Shown: positions 7,888 through 15,385 of the stretch, piece by piece
Numbering within the stretch: the stretch's first letter is position 1
How the letters are laid out: every line of letters starts with the position of its first letter
From: Podaxis mareebaensis
Taxonomy: Eukaryota; Basidiomycota; Agaricomycetes; Agaricales; Agaricaceae
Assembly: GCA_018524725.1 (NCBI GenBank)
Contig: JAEUWP010000409.1
Location: 1-15,385, forward strand
Reading direction: 5' to 3'
DNA: 15,385 bases
Notes under the pieces: generated by a model
The model's input: only the letters and a program-made list of their open reading frames with translations
What the model was told of the DNA's origin: nothing
Database searches by the model: none
Translations under genes and position numbers: made by a program

Positions 7888-9983
7888 TTAGTGAACATCC
7901 GGAACTCCGTTTCTTGCAAGTTGCTCTCTTCTGTTGAGGCGGTGGGTGGCGAACTCTTCTTCAGTGATGGGTCCTTGGATTTGGTCAGCGAATGAAAAGG
8001 CTGCTGGGTTTTGGTCTAGGAATTGGATGATCCAGTAGAAGCCGTCACGGGCTCCTATTGGGTATTGGAAGTGTGGGCAGTCGTCAAGGATGTGGTCCCA
8101 GGTTTCAAGTGGCTCACTGCATGGACAAGAGGTGATATGGCACCCAGGGAAGAGGCACTGATGGGCGCGTGATTGGTGATGCAGCATGTGAAGCATGCGC
8201 ATAAGTTGGCATTCTTGCCGAGGGGTGAGTTTAACCAAGTACTGCCTTTGGCGTACTTGGGTTGGAGGGGCTGTGAAGCGGGGTTGAGGAGAGGGAGCCA
8301 GTTGTGACCATGGTAGGTCAGATTGTTCATGCGTTGTTGCCACATAGATAGGCATTTTTGGGTGTAGTGATGATGAACGAATCTGAGAGATGTGCAGATG
8401 GGTTGATGTCGCAGGTTGGGAAGGCAGAGTGATTTGGCTAAGGTGTGCGCCTTGTGGTGGATAGACCAGTTAGCAGATGATGGAATGGACCAAATGTGGA
8501 CATGGTTGAGAGGGGAAGAAGAGAGCCATGATTGGAGAAGAGGAGTGACCACAATGGAGTCCGGTTGCACACTGTGGGGCCTATAAGAAAATAGAAGTTT
8601 AGCAGATGAAATTGAGTCTGTGAAAACTACAATAGACGAAACATTGAGAGATTGAGCATGAGAGATAGAGGAGAAGAGACCAAGACATAAAGTGTACAAT
8701 TCAGAATCAGAAGTGGTTACCTCACCACAAGGGTGAACGGAAGAAGAAAGAATGTCAGAGTCAGAAGAGTTAAAGACTAAGAAAGTGGAAGTGGCAGATA
8801 GGGAGGAGTTGGATGGAACAGAACCATCTGTAGCTACTGCAAGGGAAATGGGGGAAGAAAAGGAAAGGTCGTGAGTGCGTGAGGCATTGGTGATATGAAG
8901 TGCCATGGCACCTTCTTTCGAAGGGTCAGGACACTTGATGAATTTAATTTGATCGCTAAACAAGTCCAGCAGGTGCTGGCCAGGTTTGGCGCTAGGGTGG
9001 AGACACTGGAACCGGTCCATGACCAGTTGGGTGTCTGAGACGAAGTCTAGTGCTGTTGAGCACTGTTTGGTATGGTGCGCATCTAAGGGATCGATGTCAC
9101 ATGTGAGAAGCTTAAGGGGGTGGGAGGAGGGGAGGGTATGAAAACAGAGGGAACATTGTTTGGCGAGTTTGAAAAGATGAAGTTGAATGGGGATGAGACC
9201 AGCAATGGCCTCAACCCCACCAGAGGGAGTGGTATGGAACACGCCAGTGATCCATAAGGCCACTTGGCGTTGCATACATTGTAAGGACTTGATAAGTCCA
9301 CGGTATTGAGCATTGCGGTTGAACCAAAGTCGGAAACCGTAGATGGCAATGGGTATGATGCAGGAGCGATATAAGAGTCGTTTGTGGAGGGGGGATAAGC
9401 TGCAGACAGAGTTTCCTAGCATTCGCATGCAGCGGATGGTGGAGAGAGCCTTTGTGGAGTAAAAACGGACATGTTCTTTGAAGGTTAGGCTTCTGTCAAA
9501 CCAGAAGCTGAGATATCAGAGAAAGGGTTTGGGGTGAATGGTGAAAGAGTTGTTGATGGTAATGGGGGGATTAGGATCGGGGGATGGGCAATTGGAAAAA
9601 TGAAAGACCTCAGTCTTGTCTCTTTCGAGGACAAAGCTGAGGCAGGTAAGATAGTCTTCACAGTTTCTATAGACCTGTGAGAGAAGGTGGCAATTAGTAG
9701 AAATGGAGTCCGATTGAATGACAATGAGACCATCATCGACAAAAGAAACTATTTTACAATGGGGGTCATTGGAAAGTTTGTACATAAAGGGAGAGAGTGA
9801 GAGAGCAGATAGGATGGGGGAGAGGGCAGAACCTTGGCCAACACCAATGGAAGTGGAGAATTTGGGGGACAGATTATTGTTCCAAGAGTAAGTGGTGAAA
9901 TGATCCTTTAGATAATTAGAGAAGAAAGCAATGAGGTTAGAATTGAAACTGTTGAGGAATGAATCAGCATGACACTTATGCAT
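7888..9983 (-). pseudogene. LINE ORF2 fragment: partial RT, RNase H, C-terminal zinc-like motif
   Basis: 9983-9519 holds the RT part: LIAFFSNYL, motif B GVGQGSALSP and the catalytic FVDDG (9729-9743). An in-frame TGA at 9516-9518 interrupts it, but the frame goes on (FWFDRSLTFKEHVRFYSTKA) to the RNase H domain. There the acidic residues are ATDGS (Asp at 8826-8828), SELYTL (Glu at 8700-8702) and FTDS (Asp at 8616-8618). The fourth position reads HHKAHTLAKS with His (8445-8447) where Asp is expected. A frameshift around 8250-8350 moves the C-terminal part into another frame (ORF 8355-7888), where CPCSEPLETWDHILDDCPHF gives a typical terminal Cys/His motif. With no N-terminus, one stop, one frameshift and one lost RNase H residue, the copy cannot be autonomous. 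Confidence 0.9.
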
Positions 9984-10786
9984 ATACTTGCCATCGGCAG
10001 TACATGCTGCATCCTCGACTCATATGCTCTGCATTGACAGAGCAAGATATATTTCCGGAATCCCCAATAGCTTCGTGCTATGTTTAGATTGATCTGTTTC
10101 TATTAATACTTATATACACATATGTAGACATACAGCCTGTGTTAGTATTACTCATATCCTCATGGACTATGATCAAGTAGAAACGTTCTCTGACTGCGGA
10201 TGACTCCTGTAACATATGGTAGAGTCATGTTCTTCCTATCTTTATCTTTTACATGCACATTACTCATGTTGTACGCACGTATGCCTTATGCTTTCTGACT
10301 CATGCATGTATTTCACCCTTAACCCAGTGTTATAGCTCTACAGTATTTAAACCAGCATGTAGTAGCGTACTAACTTCACTGGAGTTTTACATTCCTTGTC
10401 TACTTGACTACTCAGCCCTCTTAAGCTCAACATTCCTTGCTATTTCCAATTCGGTATCACCTTCTCCAGTACTCTGCTCAACTCACCTTTCCCACATATC
10501 CTACCATATCTTCTGGTTCGACCAGCCTCGGATTGTGAGTAACTGGTTTACTCTCCACTGACACCATGCTTGTGTAGCAGCAACCGTTCTCCCCTCGTCA
10601 GGTTATGGGCCCTGAGACTCTCCTTCTGAGGATTCTCTCCTATTAACTTAGGATTGAGATAAAGATGTCTTGGGATATACACCTATCTTCTACCTTCATC
10701 ATTATCTGTATAAAGCATTATACTAATACCCCATTTGATCATGCTTAGTCGATTATCTCACTGCCAACTTCTTTGATACATCAAAT
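9984..10786 (+). other. copia leader / probable 5' LTR region, boundaries not proven
   Basis: No gene is supported here. The sequence is AT-rich and lies just before the copia gag ATG, where a 5' LTR and leader are expected. Candidate signs are a TG-start near 10138-10142 (tgttagtatta) and a TATTTAA at 10344-10350. I find no convincing primer-binding site complementary to an initiator tRNA, and the 3' LTR is outside the window, so the LTR cannot be confirmed. A 7-bp perfect hairpin (TGCTCTG at 10025-10031, CAGAGCA at 10038-10044) lies near the LINE/copia junction. Confidence 0.4.
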
Positions 10787-11440
10787 ATGGCTTCAACTAT
10801 TGCTACTTCTTCCCTTCCTAAACTTGAGGGCCCCTCTAACTACAAGTTCTGGGCTCATTGCCTTCAAGGTGCACTTTCCTTGATTAGTGTCACTGGTTCC
10901 ATGGAAACAGGCTGGTCCTTGACCAATGGAATGGCGACAGAACCTGCTGATGATAGCTCAGCTGAGGCAGCACAGCAAAACCAGATGAAGGCACAAGCCT
11001 TATCAATCATCGAAAACACATTGCCTGACTCCATGCTACTTCACAGCAAATCAACCCCAGAAGACTTATGGATCTACCTCCAAACCCAATTTGGAACATT
11101 AGGTCCAGCAAATGTCTACGGCTTGTTCACCTGAGCTCTGAAAAAGAGAATCACTGGCAAAAGAGATATTGCAGTGGATATTGCTGAAATGGCAACTCTC
11201 TTCACCCAGGTTGAGGAAGCTACTGCTGCCATCCCTGAGGTTCTCAGAGCTATGGTTCTTCTTTTGGCTATTCTGGACGATTGGGATTCAGTCCGACAAT
11301 CGTTGTTGACCAATAATACTACAATCAAAGCCTTAACTTGGCGAGTGGTTGCAGATGCTTTAAATGCTGAATGGGCTCAGAGGAGTGGACGACACAAAAT
11401 GTCTGCCCACCTCACCAATGCTCAATCTGCTACTAAAGCT
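10787..11440 (+). pseudogene. copia gag capsid-like region with in-frame TGA
   Basis: The start MASTIATSSLPKLEGPSNYK, followed by FWAHCLQGAL, is the usual copia gag opening (L-x-G-x-N-Y-x-x-W). The capsid-like helical part (DLWIYLQTQFG, LTWRVVADALNAEWAQ) follows. A TGA at 11132-11134 splits it (GLFT-stop-ALKKRI), but the frame continues without shift to residue ~218. Arg fits that site, so CGA to TGA is likely. Gag would normally form the particle shell around element RNA in the cytoplasm. Confidence 0.85.
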
Positions 11441-13261
11441 AAGCTTCCCAATGACCAAGGCGGTCCTTCCACCTGGAACAAATCTCGTCCGGGTCCACCT
11501 TGGAGTCAATTTGTCTCTCAGCCTGTTGGCCGAGACAAAACCTCCAATGGTCCCAAGCCTCAAGGCCAACAAGACGGTCAGCCTGGTCAATGGCAGACCA
11601 TTAAACTGAAGAAGAAGAGGGCCTCCAAGAAGAAGAAGTCCCCTAATGCCTCAGTGAAACCAGCTGACTCCATGGTGGGTTTTGCTGCACCTGCTCGACT
11701 AGCAGTGGCAACTCCACCTTCCCCTGTTGGTGCTGGTAGACCTTACACAGGTCCCAACATGCACCCTTTCGACCTCTTGGATTGGATCCAATGGCTGCAA
11801 GTGAATGCACCTCGCATTCCGCCACAGGCTCTGGTCCAGCAATGCTTAGCCGCTTCAGTCCTGCAGGATTGCCCCTTGCTTCCTTCCCTTTCTCAATGGG
11901 TACGATCTCAAAACCCTGTTCCCATCGCTCCCACTTACTCTTCTGCAATGCAGGAGAAACGTAAGTTTGAGGAGTCTAAAATAGAGGTGAGTAACCTCTG
12001 TTTTACTGCTATTCTTGAGCTTGAGATACTGAATCTCACACAGGAAGCGCAGGAGACCCTCAAGGCAATGAAATGTCAAAGGACTGACACAGCAACCAAG
12101 TTGCTTGATCAGCTCCGTGAGGAACAGAAAATCTGAACCCAATGCTATCGCAACATCAATCATGCCCATAAGCTTCGTTGTCCTCCCACTAAACGAAGCA
12201 TCGAGGAGCTGATTGAGGAAACCTTACTCCTCATGTCACTAGATGATGCATCCGAGAAAGCAAAGACCTTCGACGAAGACTTCCCACCACTTCCAGGACA
12301 GTCTGGTCTTCTGCCGGTTGGTCACCCAATTGAGGTAGGCAACTACTCTCAATGTGTCCGCATGGGCAAATGGACTAAAAATCCTAAGAAGGCCAATCTG
12401 ACCATGCAGCGACCCAAAAAGCTGTACAACATTGTTGAAGAAGCTCTTCGTGAACATGAAGAAGAGAAGCAATGCAAGGCAAAGGCCCTTCACTTCAAGA
12501 AAGGCAAGGCCAAGGCTACCGGGGAATGCTACATCTCACAAGTAGGTCGCTTCTATCAAGATCTGATGAACCAGCTAATTCATTTTGGCGTCATCAAGGA
12601 TACTTGCAAAGTTGATCCTAAAGTATGTGTTAATCCTATTGGTTGATTATGGCTTATTCATTTCCTTGTTACCCAACAGGGAGAACAAAGCTCTCGTGCC
12701 CTTCAAGAGGCACTTGCTGTGATTGACAAAAGCCCTGAAGGTTATCCATCTGACCCTAAAGATGTTGAATACCTTTACTCAATAGGTTTAACAGAATGTG
12801 AGTGGGATAAGGCCATGGCGCCTTTGACCTCTTCAGTTGATGCTCCACCTGCACCACCTTCTTCTCCTGTCTGCCTCCCTAGAGCATCTCATCCTAATGA
12901 TGAGATAGATCTTGTCAGGAGCAACATCGAAGATTGCCCACCTTTGGTCAATGGCCCTCGTCACCTATCGGATGTTGATTATGATGCCAATGACATGAGT
13001 GATGCTGACAGTGACTTCGAGAAGAAGAAGGCTATGGGGTACATAATCCATATCCAATCACCATCTACTGATGCTGATCACCTCCATACTCAGACTGGTC
13101 ACGACACTTCCTTCTGGGAAGAAGAAGGGCAAGCTCAGCAAGAAACACCATGCCAAGGCCAAATGTCGTGAGGTTTAGAGGGTTGCCTGTGCAGGGCAGA
13201 AGGAGGAAGAGGAGATGAGCACCTACCATCACAGGAACAGATACTTAGGTGGCTCATAGAT
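11441..13261 (+). pseudogene. unusual copia middle region between gag and protease
   Basis: About 600 codons in the gag frame where a short CCHC zinc-knuckle linker is expected. I see no CX2CX4HX4C motif. Instead there is a basic stretch near 11608-11640 (KKKRASKKKK), a Trp/Pro-rich part (DLLDWIQWLQ), a likely coiled-coil with many Glu/Lys (about 11950-12480) and an acidic Ser/Asp-rich end (DVDYDANDMSDADSDFE). TGA stops lie at 12134, 12644 and 13169. Two stretches look exactly like small introns: 11987-12043 (GTGAGT...CACAG) and 12623-12679 (GTATGT...AACAG), 57 nt each. The TGA at 12644 is inside the second. Near 13100-13160 the +1 frame is Lys-rich and may be an older reading. I do not recognise this part; it could be element-specific gag or captured host sequence. 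Confidence 0.6.
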
Positions 13262-14866
13262 TTGGACAATATTGTTTTTTGCAATGGATCATGTACAGAA
13301 TTCGTAGTGATGTGCACAAGCACATCTTGCTTTAATGTAATTCATTCTGTACATGCACCTCCCAGTCTGAACACCTCTAAGATCACTCATCAAGATGAAC
13401 CGATTTATATGGATGAGTACAATGCTATTTGGTTATTGGATTCAGGAGCATCTGGCCATTATATGCCACACATGGAAGACTTTATCGACTTCCAATATTA
13501 CCCTGAACTGATAACTGTCTTCACTGCCAGTGATCCGATGATATCACCAGGCCATGGTACAGTTTTAATTGAAACTATAATCAATACAAATAATAGCACA
13601 CAAATACTTAATCATTCATACCTATATCCAGTACATTACTTACAAGGTAGTGGAGATTGATTGTTATCAGTTGGTCAGCTCGCCAAGGCTGGAGCTAAAA
13701 TAGAAACCACTGATACCTGCTCACACGTCAATGACTCATTAAACAAGCCAATACTAGTTGCACAACCACTAATAGGTTGTTCACCTACTCTCCATTATGT
13801 GAAGAGTAAAATAATAAAATCGCATAGCGATATGCATGCATTTGCAACTAGTACAGTACCAGGGTATGACATCCTGCATAACAGGATGGGACACCCATCA
13901 GATCGTATCCTCAAACACTTTGAGACAAGCACAATTGGCTTTCCTCATGTAGAAATTCCCAGGAATAGCATGAAACCATGTGAAGGTTGCGCTATGGGAA
14001 AGATGCATCAGAAAAGCTTTAATATTAACTTTGAGAGAGTGCCTAGACCTCTAGAAAGGATCCATTCAGATCTTTTAGAGTTACCTACAGTCAGTTACCA
14101 AAAATACAAATGGGTAATGACTATTCTCGATGACTTCTCCTCAAATGCTTGGATTCATTTACTCTGTAAAAAATCCGAAGCACCTACAGTGATGAAGAAT
14201 TTCTTGACCTTAGTTGGTAAACATATCGGCAGTCCAGTAAAATTCCTACATACTGATCGAGGAGGAGAATATGTCCAAGAAAGCTTACAAGCTCTCTTAT
14301 GCTCTCAAGGGATTATCCACGTGACAAGCGCTCCACATGCTCACCAACAAAATGGAAGAGCAGAATGCCTCAACCGTACATTGATGGATAAAGCTGAAGC
14401 CATGCAGCATCATGCTTGTATACCAAATGGTTGGTGGGAATTTGTGATTGATACTGCATGTTACCTTTACAATCGCACCCCCATATCACGACTAAACTGG
14501 AAGACCCCTCAAGAAGTTTTGATGGGTGTCAAACCAGATGTTTCTAAATTCAGGACCTTTGGATGTGGCACTTATGTGTTCTTACCCAAAGAGGTCTGTA
14601 AAGACAAGTTATCCCCTAAATCGGAATTAATAATATTCCTGGGATACTCTCCAGACCAGAAGAACTATTTGTTTATGCATCATTTGCAAGGCAATGTGCT
14701 CTACATTATGCCTACTGCCATATTCGACAAACAATTCTTCCCTAAATGTTCTGAAAAGAAACACCAAAAGCAAGGGAGTCGAAGTTCTTCTTCAAGAACT
14801 CCTACACCCTCTAGCGAGGTAATAATATACCCTAGACAGGATAACAGAAGGTCACCACCACTGGAG
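13262..14866 (+). pseudogene. copia protease and integrase, TGA-interrupted
   Basis: Protease: WLLDSGASGHYM, with the catalytic Asp-Ser-Gly at 13439-13447. Then comes a TGA at 13658-13660 (GSGD-stop-LLSVGQLAKAG), where the family commonly has Arg. Integrase: an HHCC-type zinc motif (His at 13877 and 13892, CEGC at 13979-13990) and the catalytic core with Asp at 14069 (HSDLLELP), Asp at 14255 (HTDRGGEY) and Glu at 14363 (NGRAECLNRTL). Asp and Glu are 35 residues apart, as expected for DD35E. The Cys after that Glu is normally Arg, which fits CGC to TGC decay. The C-terminal part (FRTFGCGTYVFLPKE, IFLGY) is also typical. The catalytic residues are intact, but the stop codons make it non-functional unless read through. 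Confidence 0.92.
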
Positions 14867-15385
14867 TGACCATCTGCTCCAGAACCACCTTCCACAAGTT
14901 CATCGTCACCTGACCCTAGACATTGGCATGAAACTCCAGATCATGACAATGACAATGATAGGGATAACAGTGACATAAACCCAAGAGAAGATCATGAGTC
15001 TGACCTTGATTATGCTGATCCCAAAGATTATCCTGATCTAGTAAGACATTCACCTGTACAAAGTACTGATCTGAATGAAAATCGAGATCCATCTCCATAT
15101 TTAGAAGACTTTGAAGAAAGAGGAGATGATCGCCCATACACAAACTCTCCCCCTGTTCCTCAGTCTCCTAGATTAGAAGAGTTCGAGCAACATGGTGATG
15201 ATCCCCCAAATAGGGAATCACCCAGTGATCCAATACCTGGAATGTCTTCCAGTGAACCTTTCCATCAAAAGGATAAGGCTGTTACGAATATTGCGGACTC
15301 CGAGACCGCCGAGGAGACCGAAGAGCCCGAGCAGCAACCTTATGAAGAATGGGATTTGATGAAGCGCATGATGGTAAGCCTCTGG
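14867..15385 (+). pseudogene. acidic Ser/Pro linker after integrase, open to the window edge
   Basis: After a TGA at 14867-14869 (PPLE-stop-PSAPEPPS) the same frame stays open to 15385. It is rich in Asp, Glu, Pro and Ser with a rough repeat (PYLEDFEERGDD ... PRLEEFEQHGDD), as in the variable linker between copia integrase and RT. From ~15285 base composition changes: eight CpGs in ~85 bases against about four in the previous 400, and a GTAAGC donor-like site at 15374. The last ~100 bases may therefore be host exon sequence or a younger element part. Confidence 0.55.

Larger units (their letters stand above)
7594..9983 (-). mobile_element. 5'-truncated non-LTR retrotransposon (LINE)
   Basis: From the poly(A) tail at 7594-7627, a 3' UTR (7628-7887, CT-rich in the RNA sense) precedes a coding part with reverse transcriptase, RNase H and a C-terminal Cys/His motif. 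RT motifs upstream of motif B are missing, so the 5' end is cut near 9960-9990. That is usual for LINE copies made by incomplete reverse transcription. RNase H after RT fits Tad/I-type fungal LINEs, but I cannot assign the clade. No target-site duplication of the flank gttcacagtggttctc is seen beyond the 5' end, so that side may be rearranged. Confidence 0.9.
10787..15385 (+). mobile_element. Ty1/copia-type LTR retrotransposon, partial and decayed
   Basis: The order gag, protease, integrase, acidic linker identifies a copia (Pseudoviridae-type) element rather than gypsy, where integrase comes last. All parts lie in one frame from the ATG at 10787 to the window edge, broken only by TGA codons. 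RT and RNase H would lie beyond 15385. The element-derived part may already end at ~15285, where CpG density rises sharply. The 5' boundary lies somewhere in 9984-10786. It was probably mobile through a virus-like particle cycle once, but this copy is defective. Confidence 0.9.

Noticed and set aside
10138..10786. A defined 5' LTR
   Set aside because: TG-start and promoter-like motifs exist, but no tRNA primer site and no second LTR is in the window, so ends cannot be fixed.
10787..15385. TGA as selenocysteine or reassigned codon in the copia polyprotein
   Set aside because: No selenocysteine machinery is expected in these fungi, nearby genes use TGG for Trp and TGA is absent inside the NLR exons. 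CpG deamination is simpler.

Overview
This window looks like nuclear DNA of a filamentous basidiomycete, most likely an Agaricomycete. The genes carry many tiny GT-AG introns (about 47-58 nt). The cellular genes are a secreted Cys-rich protein of a type I remember from mushroom genomes and a NACHT NTPase in the typical basidiomycete style. The right two thirds is decayed retrotransposon sequence. Nothing prokaryotic, no tRNA/rRNA gene and no CRISPR array is visible. All spliced models were built by eye from splice sites and reading frames; no searches were run.

Layout. 1-1161: a doubtful 52-codon hydrophobic minus-strand ORF (198-356), then the non-coding upstream region of the next gene, with a TATA box at 1089. 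1162-2077 (+): a five-exon gene for a 234-aa secreted protein. 2246-2399: copy A of a ~155-bp dispersed repeat, followed by a purine-rich gene-free stretch. 3130-3507 (-): an intronless 125-aa protein, weakly reminiscent of fungal fruit-body lectins. 3770-3874: a five-unit, 21-bp minisatellite. 4387-4538: repeat copy B, which overlaps the 3' end of the NLR gene.

4444-6632 (-): a four-exon NACHT (NLR-like) gene of 678 aa with a Pro/Gly/Gln/Tyr-rich, possibly aggregation-prone N-terminus. 6860-7593 (-): the 3' part of a second, tandem NLR-like gene. It shares an intron position and phase with the intact gene and has a different C-terminal tail. Its 5' part ends at the poly(A) tail of an inserted LINE. 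7594-9983 (-): that 5'-truncated non-LTR retrotransposon (partial RT, RNase H, C-terminal Cys/His motif).

10787-15385 (+): a Ty1/copia-type element (gag, an unusual ~600-codon middle region, protease, integrase, acidic linker). It runs off the window before RT/RNase H. Its polyprotein stays in one frame for ~4.6 kb and is broken only by TGA codons, which suggests CGA-to-TGA decay by cytosine deamination. A jump in CpG density at ~15285 may mark the end of old element sequence.

Together the window reads as a recombining NLR neighbourhood: tandem immune-receptor-like genes, one intact and one broken by a retroelement, beside a copia element with mutations like those expected from DNA-methylation-linked silencing.
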